NCBI RefSeq assembly: GCF_000708715.2
Contig: NZ_JENB01000048.1
Coordinates: 1-40,617 of the forward strand
Length of the DNA stretch: 40,617 nt
Reading direction: 5' to 3'
Source of the DNA: Pseudomonas putida W15Oct28
GTDB taxonomy: Bacteria > Pseudomonadota > Gammaproteobacteria > Pseudomonadales > Pseudomonadaceae
Both the position numbers and the translations under genes were made by a program. The notes beneath the pieces were generated by a model. It made no database searches, was not told the origin of the DNA, and saw only the letters and a program-made list of their open reading frames with translations. This document shows, piece by piece, positions 33,601 through 39,885 of the stretch (position 1 is the stretch's first letter; every line of letters begins with the position of its first letter).

Positions 33601-33967
33601 CGCAAACCCAGGTAATTTTATTGTCTATTTCCGTAAAACCACGGAGTGCAATTCGCAAGGGCTTGTCACGCTGCCAGAGGTCGACAGTACCCTCGGCTTG
33701 GATATTGCCATCAACTGCAGAGTGGGTCCCTAGGCGCACGTACTCATATAGAGGTGACGTACGCAGTTGTTCACGAAAAAAAACCGGCCATTTGTCCTTG
33801 GTGTTGTTTGCGCCGAATTCGAATTTCAATACTTCCCCTAGCGCCAAACCGGTCTCATCGTCATGGACATAGAGGGACCGATTTTTGGAGGCAGTCCTGA
33901 TTACGTTCAGGTCCATGCCTGTGTTGCAGCGGCGCCAACCGATATTGCTCTGACTTGAAGAGGTCAT
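27689..33967 (-). CDS. Giant modular protein with Rhs-shell N-terminal half (TcB-like partner)
   Basis: A 2092-residue protein. Residues 1-1180 are built from at least eight degenerate modules of 75-100 residues (near 33, 158, 496, 622, 756, 881, 982, 1096), each reading roughly 'D..TG ... W...L ... LRLG..DG ... LW.P....V.V.G'. Residues 10-232 and 474-695 are a recent duplication. Residues 236-460 and about 1225-1545 are unrelated, encoded by AT-richer DNA. From about 1615 (GLFHAHYPVGVIRGLSGQGP, then ELDLTLHYSATRANESGLGDG) it reads like the opening of Rhs/Tc shell proteins and continues to the end, where the coupled Rhs gene takes over the YD repeats. I infer that it closes the cocoon made by either downstream Rhs protein, a task done by TcB in classical Tc toxins. 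It has no signal peptide. Start ATG 33967 has only a weak GGATGA upstream. Exact function unknown. Confidence 0.8.
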   Translation of the reverse strand: MTSSSQSNIGWRRCNTGMDLNVIRTASKNRSLYVHDDETGLALGEVLKFEFGANNTKDKWPVFFREQLRTSPLYEYVRLGTHSAVDGNIQAEGTVDLWQRDKPLRIALRGFTEIDNKITWVCALHDVIGAEATLVQMMDAFIQPPEGGVGKRRVTLTVRDKRTQQTVDRWECELDYSKAPDNPSARVQALRYSLAARPVPYLTRSLGLDTCSDDKTTWTIMLPLALQLELLLTDQQTTDKPETSLSRASVEPYYSKGDTLEIDGKSCTWVKGGKSNFEIEIDGKLEHPSWLSINNITELGNMRLRAGIAFRSLLDAGWIKVGRSSQALRSSPDPFLVVFDASDNNLKIYYGYGRISPSTLGHYNLEAIETLADLPTHANNALIHRAIEEQKSIRARTRSYSFAHNTSFYYFVGNTSALPPGIVEDTAEEYENAFKRLMGDSYKANAWQYVADANGHIKIKPAAGHQPELPQNRGWRRCNTGLDLRKRNASTDRRLYVYDDETGLAVDARLKFTFGDNDTKDKWPAFFREQLLASPLADFVRLGTHTAVDGDIQAEGTVDLWQRDQPLRIALRGFTEVGNNIAWAYALHDATGAEATLAQMMDAFIPPPKGGVGKRRVELVVRDKRTRQIVYRKECELDYNTTPDNLSARVDVLATLPVAIYTRLGRLGSETRLGDKTNLTLMLPQALHFEITLALVEGVIATPIWNDWTGGDLDDDLLPDLTGFEPATLGAGAHVWQSAAYLLADRDLSMGEQVKAWVINEQDGRIVKEVAWTATATTKGNADWPGEFLKAVNDAPANTDGNKWLCAGYLTEGGALAIGATGSPTSEAFIALDAAGKVQVNRLWSFADGCRLFSNAPFKANQVIASRLPVAPPPAGESVCVQVRDRTTQYLYETHVFTPQRGTAATWAKALSEQINQHPAQIGMLRAGVLASDGVTVAPGDANNALWIPQHSNLSVELEALTWQLYRPVDTFTPVAGQVIQIQLYDRYSAGQLPGSPFQYTIKSTDTTAAKCLASLAKDLEESALGAYLRLGTAQASDGKPTAANGGVLWHMPLPVRVIVTGLPGLDGDAVKALETPEGQPLTLGKLYEDFKDGVTLTMTDRWSGNAITSWDFKPKASTEENADKRRAEWVKALGTLLASSVTMWGKQVPLTHAPNEKASDLADHCLWLPADAEWVMVASHHETADSENAVNDPTFYYQRMIYKRDRLIWDEVQSFAYSSVWTAETDFSTRFGQLLTLGGELLSEGDIEDVRQRELEYNTDIRDITYEQFQSKVPTANIPAFIASGLARDDEYCMLNDVWELHEGSGYWTECLSCNESQLNLQFCTLHDEYIDVLDTLQLILANRNGKLLTDDQLDSRTKNALQSQWFISTLFQLKAVGALTSADESLLVRAKKSLPNLAMSKLNEIVFVTNEFDMFRHELSRLLSEKGLLKKLTDFTTLNDLNDLEEIKHDTEYSANLNEAIEITKSLLPEWFTLDGETLTTIKGLGRLGPEHVSVLLLLIGGNNDSGNRSVHLQLTRAALQKGIRITSYTSDYAPDLMRTYPLFSDLWDTNNGGMHLYIPEGATLAPDNKLCSASYVSRAGIAPAFSAPLTIEMPFKGRTFIPQDSLCADYAGTLGSELYDVSGASENGVDSKTGLFHAHYPVGVIRGLSGQGPELDLTLHYSATRANESGLGDGWAFRFSAYDNRLHRLTLHNGQTITLSSAQVEKAKGSKRLAINGVTLTGAKGTHGELTGLTVIFPSGRSETLAKPNPHDNKEPSENYKKAFINKVDALKGNLDQWLKESGITATQTTHLTNKIAELTKLKTEMNRKAYLLVPTRITSAQGGTLTLAWEGKEGHVHLKHIADGATKLLEAVHTNPVAQGEYSYTFTVWPGDAEEYTVTLSIKDCLLTRLTRKGKNDTKPVQSVVFGYEGEPVLDRVLCSVAEEDGSLEVVSYGPMWKGWDWRTDNIIPLPRVLRHTLLPGAGQQPITSIWEWQGSSSLGLSEGATFSSTCSLSTGNQFDGPSTTRTWTLKNGFIVETQVIEAIPGVARKTTTMVYPDAVASTDPAVKFRLATQPIRTTVTTEDLNVSAQPAAPVNSTAENVLEENRS
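31883..32548 (-). repeat. Long intragenic duplication, copy 2
   Basis: Encodes residues 474-695 of the giant protein (GWRRCNTGLDL ... LMLPQALHFEI). It matches copy 1 at 33272-33940 over its whole length, with identical blocks such as AEGTVDLWQRD, PLRIALRGFTE and GGVGKRRV; the offset is 464 codons. Confidence 0.9.
33272..33940 (-). repeat. Long intragenic duplication, copy 1
   Basis: Encodes residues 10-232 of the giant protein (GWRRCNTGMDL ... IMLPLALQLEL). Copies 1 and 2 are separated by about 240 residues of AT-richer unrelated sequence, so the duplication was followed or accompanied by an insertion. Confidence 0.9.
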
Positions 33968-34264
33968 GGGCTTTCATCCGGGTCGAGATAAAAAGTTCAA
34001 GTCGCCGCGCACACATGTAGTGTTCGCCGCACGGGCGGGACGATTCGATGGTCTGCTGAGAAAGGCTATGGCCGGCCCGGATGACACACAACTGGTAAAA
34101 ATGTCAGTGGCAATAAGTTAAATAAGTGCTACATCCGGCCGCCGGCAATCGCCCATCTATCGATGGGCGTAGACGCGCTTTGATTGCCAAGCGCGATGTA
34201 TCGAGTTCGAACATGCAGCGCAGCAGGTCCGTCCCGACCTGGCGCAGTGATAGGGCCTGTACGT
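33968..34264 (-). promoter_or_regulatory. Leader of the toxin operon with interlocking hairpins
   Basis: No gene. On the minus strand two stems follow each other: CGCGCTT / AAGCGCG (34174-34195) and CGCCCATC / GATGGGCG (34150-34169). The loop of the first contains GGCAATC (34182-34188), exactly complementary to GATTGCC just beyond the second stem (34144-34150), so a pseudoknot or alternative fold is possible. This lies about 180 nt ahead of the giant gene and just after the AraC gene, which reads the same way; it may end the AraC transcript or regulate the toxin transcript. No convincing promoter hexamers were found. Confidence 0.45.
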
Positions 34265-35176
34265 TCAGCGGCTCACGTGTTGCCGCCGATAGGCCCCCGG
34301 CTGCTGGCCCACCGCCTTGGCAAAGGCCCGGGTAAACGCCGCCACCGATTGGTACCCCACCTGCGCGCCCACTTGCTCCACGGTATTGCCCGCCCGTAGC
34401 AGCTGACTGGCATGGCGCATGCGCAGCGCCAGCAGCACTTGCCCCGGAGATTGCCCGGCCAGTTCATTGAAACGCTTGAAAAACGCCGACCGCGACAAGC
34501 CGGTGCAGGCGGCCATGCTCTCCAGTGTCCAGGCTTGCCCCGGTTGCTCGATCAACTGTTCCAGCAGCCCGGCAAACGCCGGCTGGCGGGCGAGGGCGAC
34601 CAGCCCGCCCAGTGACTGCCCGGCATTGACCTGCTGGCGCAGCACGTACAGGAACAACAGGTGCGTCAGCCGCTCCAGCAACGTCTGTGACGGGCCGGCG
34701 GTGCGCCGACATTCTTCCAGAATCAGCTCGAACAGCGCCCGCGCTGCACTGCCGGCGGGGTCTTCGGCGCGCAGCAGGATCCAGTCGGCGAGGCCTTCGA
34801 CAATCAGTGAAGAAAGGCCGGACTGGAAATGGAAGAAGCCACAAACCAGCCCGACGCCGTCGCGGGCTTCGCTATCCAGTGCCTGCATGGCCCGACGCGG
34901 TTGGGCGCAGGCGTCGACCGGGTCCTGCTCGCTGGAGAAGCGATAGGCAAGGTCGCGCAACAGGAATACTGCATCTCCCTTCTTCAGGCGCACCGGTTGC
35001 GGCTGGCCGTCGATGTGCAGCCAGCAATATCCTTGCACCACCAAGTGGAAGCTGGCGCGGCCCATGCCCTGGGTGCTGGCGTGCCAGCCACCGCAGTAGC
35101 GGCCGACATGAAACAGGCTGGCATCGAGCTCCAGGCCTTCTAATAACCAATCGACAAGGGGGCTGGACGAAATCAT
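34265..35176 (-). CDS. AraC/XylS-family regulator with cupin-type N-terminal domain
   Basis: A 303-residue activator-type regulator. The N-terminal half (about 1-190) is a cupin-like sensor typical of the 'cupin_6' AraC group (SFHLVVQGYCWLHIDGQPQP, then LKKGDAVFLLRDLAYRFS). The C-terminal 100 residues carry two helix-turn-helix units: WTLESMAACTGLSRSAFFKR and QVGAQVGYQSVAAFTRAFAK. It is divergent, by about 100 bp, from the AhpD/acyl-CoA-dehydrogenase/ABC operon and is probably its regulator. It also lies directly upstream of the toxin operon on the same strand, with structured DNA between, so an effect on toxins is possible but unproven. Effector unknown. Confidence 0.92.
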   Translation of the reverse strand: MISSSPLVDWLLEGLELDASLFHVGRYCGGWHASTQGMGRASFHLVVQGYCWLHIDGQPQPVRLKKGDAVFLLRDLAYRFSSEQDPVDACAQPRRAMQALDSEARDGVGLVCGFFHFQSGLSSLIVEGLADWILLRAEDPAGSAARALFELILEECRRTAGPSQTLLERLTHLLFLYVLRQQVNAGQSLGGLVALARQPAFAGLLEQLIEQPGQAWTLESMAACTGLSRSAFFKRFNELAGQSPGQVLLALRMRHASQLLRAGNTVEQVGAQVGYQSVAAFTRAFAKAVGQQPGAYRRQHVSR

Positions 35177-35278
35177 CTAATGCAAAGACTCAGGAGCAAG
35201 GAAAGGCGACTGATGAATATGGAGGCGAATTCTTATAACCAACAGACTGTAAGGACACCCACCACAGGAGACCACTCC

Positions 35279-35839
35279 ATGTCCTCGCGCATTACTTTAC
35301 ACACGCTGCAGAGCGCCCCGGAAGCGGCCCGTCCATTCCTTGAGAACGCTCAGAAGAATTCTGGCTTCATCCCCAACCTGCTGGGCGTGCTGGCCAACGC
35401 CCCGGCCGCCCTGGAAACGTACGTGACCGTGTCGGCGCTCAATGGCAAGTCCGAGCTGACCCTGGCCGAGCGAGAGGTGGTGCAGCTGATTGCCGCTACC
35501 CAGCATGGCTGTGACTTCTGCGTCGCCGGCCACACTGCGGTGGCCTTGAACAAGGCCAAGCTGCCCCAGGACGTGGTCGATGCGCTGCGCGCCCGTGGCG
35601 AACTGCCCGATGCACGCTACGAAACCCTGGCCGCGTTTGCCCGTGAAGTGATCGCCACCCGTGGCAACGTCAGCGAGCCCACCTACCAGGCATTTCGCGA
35701 TGCCGGCTTCAGCGAAGGCAACGCCCTGGACGTGATTCTTGGCGTGAGCCTCGCAACCTTGTGCAACTTTGCTAATGTCTTCGCCCAGACACCGCTCAAC
35801 GACGAACTCAGCAAGTACCGCTGGCAGCCGTCTGCGTAA
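35279..35839 (+). CDS. AhpD-like carboxymuconolactone-decarboxylase-family protein
   Basis: A 186-residue helical protein of the AhpD/CMD superfamily (peroxidase-related). The redox motif is C78-x-x-C81 with H85 (HGCDFCVAGH), as in AhpD-type alkylhydroperoxidases, which reduce peroxides through this disulfide. ATG 35279 has CAGGAG eight bases ahead and starts the conserved domain; the open frame extends 33 codons further up but without domain content. It is first in an operon with an acyl-CoA-dehydrogenase-like flavoprotein and an ABC importer. A protective role against peroxide from flavin oxidation is plausible inference. Confidence 0.9.
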   Translation: MSSRITLHTLQSAPEAARPFLENAQKNSGFIPNLLGVLANAPAALETYVTVSALNGKSELTLAEREVVQLIAATQHGCDFCVAGHTAVALNKAKLPQDVVDALRARGELPDARYETLAAFAREVIATRGNVSEPTYQAFRDAGFSEGNALDVILGVSLATLCNFANVFAQTPLNDELSKYRWQPSA

Positions 35840-35886
35840 GCCAAGTGTGGTGCCGACCACGCCGGCGTTTTCAAAGGAGTAGAGAC

Positions 35887-36951
35887 ATGCTTGATCCCGC
35901 ATTTCGGCAATGGCTGGATGCCAACGCCGAGGCAATCGACCAAGGCGTGTGCGACCCGCACCTGGTCCTGGCGCACATCGCCGAAGCGCAAGTGCTGCGC
36001 GTCGGCGTCGATCCGGCCCAGGGCGGCACGGGCGGGCAGGTGAGCGACGCGGTCGAAGCGATCGCGGCCATTGCCAGCCGTTCATTGGCGGCGGCGTTCG
36101 TCTGCTGGGGCCAGCGCGCCTTCATCGAATACCTGCTGCAAAGCCCCAACCAGCTGCTGCGCGAGCGCCTGTTGCCGCGCCTGTTGACGGGCGAGCTGGC
36201 CGGTGCAACCGGGCTGTCCAATGCCATGAAGTTTCTCTCCGGCATCGAGAGCCTGCAGGTGCGAGGCCGCCAGAGCCGCGACGGGTGGCAGCTTGAAGGC
36301 CGGCTGCATTGGGTGACCAACCTGCGCAAGAGCGGTTTTGTGGTGGCGGCAGCCATCGAGGGGGATGCCGAAGGGGCACCGTTCGTGGTGGCCATTCCAT
36401 CCGAGGCGCAAGGGTTGGAGCGCTCGGACGACCTGCAACTGATGGGGCTGCAATCGAGCAATACCGCCGCACTGGCGTTCCACCAGGTCGAGCTGGGCCG
36501 CGAGTGGCTGCTGCACGAGAATGCCCGCGCGTTCCTGCCCAAGGTGCGCCCGGCCTTCCTGGCACTGCAATGCGGCATGGCCATCGGCCTGGCCCGGCGG
36601 GCACTGGATGAGGTGGCGGCACACCTGCAAGGCCGTGGCTCGTTCCTCGACGAGGCCGGCCAGGTGCTGAAGGCGCGCCTGGAAAACACCGTAAGCGAAC
36701 TCAAGCAGGGCCTGCTCGACGAGCGTTTCCTGCAGCAGCCGGCGGCGCTGTTCAAACTGCGCATCACCCTCGCCGAATGCGCTGCCGACGCGGTGCAGTT
36801 GGAGCTGCAGGCCAGTGGCGGCAAGGCCTACCTCAGTGAGTATGGCGAAGGCTTCGCCCGCCGTTGGCGCGAGTCGGCGTTCGTGCCGATCGTGACGCCG
36901 AGCCTGGTGCAACTGCGCGCCGAACTGCAACGCCAGGCGGGCGCCGCATGA
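35887..36951 (+). CDS. Acyl-CoA-dehydrogenase-family flavoprotein
   Basis: A 354-residue member of the acyl-CoA dehydrogenase superfamily, slightly short compared with the usual 380. Recognisable are the N-terminal helical domain (AIASRSLAAAFVCWGQRAFI), the middle strand domain (TGLSNAMKFLSG, HWVTNLRKSGFVVAAA) and the C-terminal helices with ASGGKAYLSEYGEGFARRWR. The glutamate/CoA-type signature of true fatty-acyl enzymes is not clear. It more resembles the sulfur-assimilation group (SfnB/DszC-like oxidases or monooxygenases). AAAGGAG precedes ATG 35887. The stop overlaps the ABC ATPase start (ATGA). Together with the SsuA/TauA-type importer this suggests oxidation of an imported sulfur or nitrogen compound; the substrate is unknown. 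Confidence 0.88.
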   Translation: MLDPAFRQWLDANAEAIDQGVCDPHLVLAHIAEAQVLRVGVDPAQGGTGGQVSDAVEAIAAIASRSLAAAFVCWGQRAFIEYLLQSPNQLLRERLLPRLLTGELAGATGLSNAMKFLSGIESLQVRGRQSRDGWQLEGRLHWVTNLRKSGFVVAAAIEGDAEGAPFVVAIPSEAQGLERSDDLQLMGLQSSNTAALAFHQVELGREWLLHENARAFLPKVRPAFLALQCGMAIGLARRALDEVAAHLQGRGSFLDEAGQVLKARLENTVSELKQGLLDERFLQQPAALFKLRITLAECAADAVQLELQASGGKAYLSEYGEGFARRWRESAFVPIVTPSLVQLRAELQRQAGAA

Positions 36952-37769
36952 GCGAGGTACTGCTCGACGCCCGTGCCATCAGCCTGGGCTACCCCCGCGA
37001 GGGGGGCTGGCAAAAGGTGCTGGCACAGTTCGACCTGCAGCTGGCGCCGGGCGAGGTGGTGAGCATCCTGGGCCCCAGTGGTGTCGGCAAGTCCAGCCTG
37101 TTGCGGGTGCTGGCCGGCCTTCAGGCACCGCGTGGCGGTAGCGTGACGCTGCGCGGCGAGCCGCTGCAAGGGCCGCATCCGCGCCTAGCGGTGGCCTTCC
37201 AGGACCCCAGCCTGCTGCCCTGGTTGAGCCTTGAGAAGAACGTCGCCTTCGGCCTGGACTTTGCCCGCCAGCCTAAATTGGCGGCCAGCGAGCGGCGTGC
37301 GCGCATCGACCATGCGATTGCCGCCGTGGGCCTGGCCCATGCGCGCAACCAGTACCCGGCGCAGTTGTCCGGTGGCATGGCCCAACGCACGGCGCTGGCC
37401 CGCTGTCTGGCGCGTCAACCTGAAGTGCTGTTGCTTGACGAGCCGTTCGGCGCCCTCGACGAAGTGACCCGCGCCGACATGCAGCAACTGCTGCTGCAAC
37501 TGATCGCCACCCACAATACTGCGGCGGTGCTGATCACCCACGATATCGACGAAGCCCTGCTGCTGTCCGACCGGGTCCTGCTACTGGGCAACCACCCAGC
37601 GCATATCCTCGGCCAGTGGTGTATCGACCTGCCGCAGCCGCGCACGCACCGGGTCGAGGAACTGGGCGCCCTGCGCATCGAGATCGTCAAAACCCTTCGG
37701 CGGGCAAGCCGCACAGTCGAACCTTCCCCAACCCCCTTGCCCTCGGAGGCTGTCCATGTGCATGGATGA
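36948..37769 (+). CDS. ABC transporter ATPase, nitrate/sulfonate/taurine type
   Basis: A 273-residue ATP-binding subunit of an importer of the SsuB/TauB/NrtD family. Walker A GPSGVGKS at residues 42-49, Q-loop in AFQDPSLLPWL, signature LSGGMAQR from residue 140, Walker B LLLDEP with D164/E165, and the switch histidine in LITHDIDEA. The four-base overlap with the upstream gene and 14-base overlap with the binding-protein gene make this one tightly coupled operon. It works at the cytoplasmic face with the permease at 38961-39716. Confidence 0.95.
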   Translation: MSEVLLDARAISLGYPREGGWQKVLAQFDLQLAPGEVVSILGPSGVGKSSLLRVLAGLQAPRGGSVTLRGEPLQGPHPRLAVAFQDPSLLPWLSLEKNVAFGLDFARQPKLAASERRARIDHAIAAVGLAHARNQYPAQLSGGMAQRTALARCLARQPEVLLLDEPFGALDEVTRADMQQLLLQLIATHNTAAVLITHDIDEALLLSDRVLLLGNHPAHILGQWCIDLPQPRTHRVEELGALRIEIVKTLRRASRTVEPSPTPLPSEAVHVHG

Positions 37770-38961
37770 CTGCTGTTCTGCTTCGTCGCGTCGCGACTTC
37801 CTCAAGCTTGGCGCCATGCTCACTGCCGCCGGTGCCTTGCCGTTGCTGTCGAGCTTGCAAGCCCGCGCTGCCGCCGAACCGGGCGCGCCGGTGCGCATCG
37901 GCTACTTGCCGATCACCGACGCTACGCCGTTGCTGGTGGCGCACAACAATGGCCTGTTCGAGGCCGAAGGCATCAAGGCCGAGCGCCCGGTGCTGCTGCG
38001 CAGTTGGGCGCAGGTGATCGAGGCGTTCATCTCCGGCCAGGTCAACGTGATCCACCTGTTGTCGCCAATGACCGTATGGGCGCGGTACGCCAGCAAGGTG
38101 CCGGCCAAGGTCGTGGCCTGGAACCATGTCGGCGGGTCGGGCCTGACCGTGGCGCCCGACATCACCGACATGAAGCAACTGGGCGGCAAGACCGTGGCCA
38201 TCCCGTTCTGGTACTCGATCCATAACGTCGTGCTGCAGCAGATGCTCAACGACAACGGCCTGACCCCGGTGTCCAAACCGGTCAACACGCAGCTTGCGGC
38301 CAACGAAGTCAACCTGCTGGTGCTGCCGCCATCCGACATGCCGCCAGCCTTGGCCAGCAAGCGCATTGCCGGCTACATCGTCGCCGAGCCGTTCAACGCC
38401 CTGGCCGAGAGCCTGAAGGTTGGCCGCGTGCAGCGCTTTACCGGCGATGTGTGGCGCAACCACGCTTGTTGCGTGGTGTTCATGCATGAGCATGACTTGA
38501 ACAATCGCCCCGAATGGTCGCAAAAGGTGGTCAACGCCATCGTCAAGGCCCAGCACTGGACCCGCGACCACCGCGCCGAAGCCGCCGCGTTGCTGTCCAG
38601 GGCCGGCCCCAACAAGTACACCCCGCACGAGCCTGCAGTGCTGGCCAAGGTACTGGCCCCGGCCGCCGAGGACCGTGCGGGCTACATTGCCAGTGGCGCC
38701 ATTCGCCATCAGCAGTGGGACGAAAAGCGCATCGACTTCCAGCCATACCCGTTCCCGAGTTACACCGAAGAGCTGGTCAAACGCCTTAAAACCACCCTGA
38801 TCGAAGGTGATAACGCGTTCCTTGCCGGGCTTGATCCGGCGCAGACCGCCCGCGACCTGGTCGACGATCGCTTCGTGCGCAATGCCATCGCGGCGGTTGG
38901 TGGCCCGTCGGTGTTCGGTATTGCCGACAACTTCGAGCGTAGCGAGGAGTTCGCGGTCTGA
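37756..38961 (+). CDS. ABC substrate-binding protein, Tat-exported, SsuA/NrtA type
   Basis: A 401-residue periplasmic binding protein of the nitrate/sulfonate/taurine family. The N-terminus has a twin-arginine signal (SSRRDFLKLGA, R12-R13) with a hydrophobic stretch and an AxA-type cleavage region near residue 40 (SLQARAAAEPG). The mature start VRIGYLPITDATPLLVAHNN, then GLFEAEGIKAE, is typical of the family. GGAGG lies six bases before ATG 37756; a start at the third codon is also possible. Export in folded form through Tat is found in NrtA/CmpA-like binding proteins. Ligand not identified: sulfonate-like or other small organic anion. Confidence 0.93.
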   Translation: MCMDDCCSASSRRDFLKLGAMLTAAGALPLLSSLQARAAAEPGAPVRIGYLPITDATPLLVAHNNGLFEAEGIKAERPVLLRSWAQVIEAFISGQVNVIHLLSPMTVWARYASKVPAKVVAWNHVGGSGLTVAPDITDMKQLGGKTVAIPFWYSIHNVVLQQMLNDNGLTPVSKPVNTQLAANEVNLLVLPPSDMPPALASKRIAGYIVAEPFNALAESLKVGRVQRFTGDVWRNHACCVVFMHEHDLNNRPEWSQKVVNAIVKAQHWTRDHRAEAAALLSRAGPNKYTPHEPAVLAKVLAPAAEDRAGYIASGAIRHQQWDEKRIDFQPYPFPSYTEELVKRLKTTLIEGDNAFLAGLDPAQTARDLVDDRFVRNAIAAVGGPSVFGIADNFERSEEFAV

Positions 38962-39716
38962 TGCGCACGCATGTCGTACATGCCGGCCTTGGGCTGGCCG
39001 GGTTGCTGGCTTTGTTGCTGTTGTGGTGGGCTGGCGTTGCCGTGTTCGGCCAGGCCGACGGCCTGTCGGCGCGCTTTTCGCCGGCGGCAACCTTGGCCAG
39101 CCTGGTCGAGTTGCTGGGGCAGGGCGAGGTTTACGGGCACATCTGGGTCAGCCTCAAACGCATCCTGGTCGGGCTGCTGCTGGCGTTGCTGATTGGCGTG
39201 CCGCTGGGCTTGCTGGTGGGCAGCTACCGGCATCTGGAAGCGGCGACTACGCCGGCGTTCCAGTTTCTGCGCATGATTTCGCCGTTGTCGTGGATGCCGG
39301 TGGTGGTGATGTTGATGGGGGTGGGTGACCAGCCGATCTACTTCCTGCTGGCGTTTGCCGCGTTATGGCCGATCTTGCTGAACACCGCGGCGGGCGTCAG
39401 GCAACTGGACCCACGCTGGCTGCAACTGAGCCGTAGCTTGAGCGCCACGCGCTGGGAAACCTTGTGCAAGGTGATCGTGCCGGGGGTGATCGGCCACGTG
39501 CTGACCGGCGTGCGCCTGGCCATCGGCATTTTGTGGATCGTGCTGGTGCCGTGCGAAATGCTGGGGGTGAGTGCGGGGCTTGGCTACTTCATTCTCGATA
39601 CCCGCGACCGGCTGGCGTATTCCGAACTGATGGCGATGGTGCTGCTGATTGGCGTGCTGGGGTTCGCGCTCGATGCCCTGGCGCGTGCGCTGCATCGGCG
39701 CTGGGTGCATGGCTGA
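38961..39716 (+). CDS. ABC transporter permease, nitrate/sulfonate/taurine type
   Basis: A 251-residue inner-membrane permease of the SsuC/TauC family with about six hydrophobic helices. The family's ATPase-contact loop is visible as SRSLSATRWETLCKVIVPGV. The start codon shares a base with the stop of the binding-protein gene (TGATG). It forms the channel of the importer whose ATPase and binding protein precede it, and it ends the operon; a REP cluster follows. Confidence 0.95.
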   Translation: MRTHVVHAGLGLAGLLALLLLWWAGVAVFGQADGLSARFSPAATLASLVELLGQGEVYGHIWVSLKRILVGLLLALLIGVPLGLLVGSYRHLEAATTPAFQFLRMISPLSWMPVVVMLMGVGDQPIYFLLAFAALWPILLNTAAGVRQLDPRWLQLSRSLSATRWETLCKVIVPGVIGHVLTGVRLAIGILWIVLVPCEMLGVSAGLGYFILDTRDRLAYSELMAMVLLIGVLGFALDALARALHRRWVHG

Positions 39717-39728
39717 CGGGCCAATGGG

Positions 39729-39880
39729 GCTTCTTCGCGGGCTCGCCCGCTCCCACAGGTACATCACCGGCCTTGGGCTATGTGGTATTCCTGTGGGAGC
39801 GGGCAAGCCCCCACAGGTACAACACCGCCCTTGGGCCTTGTGGTATTCCTGTGGGAGCGGGCAAGCCCGCGAATAGGCCC
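39729..39880. repeat. REP cluster with a 58-bp tandem duplication
   Basis: Three REP cores instead of the usual two. Units 39753-39810 and 39811-39868 are direct repeats of 58 bp (both start CCACAGGTACA and contain TGTGGTATTCCTGTGGGAGC). The block fills the gap between the convergent permease and GNAT genes. Confidence 0.9.
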
Positions 39881-39885
39881 TTGGA

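Noticed and set aside
27689..33967. Giant protein as a TcA (pore-forming) subunit
   Set aside because: No TcA-type N-terminal region or neuraminidase-like segments recognised; its C-terminus is Rhs-shell-like instead.
33861..34091. A 76-codon minus-strand frame in the toxin leader
   Set aside because: Overlaps the start of the giant gene in another frame and has no domain; possible but unsupported leader peptide.
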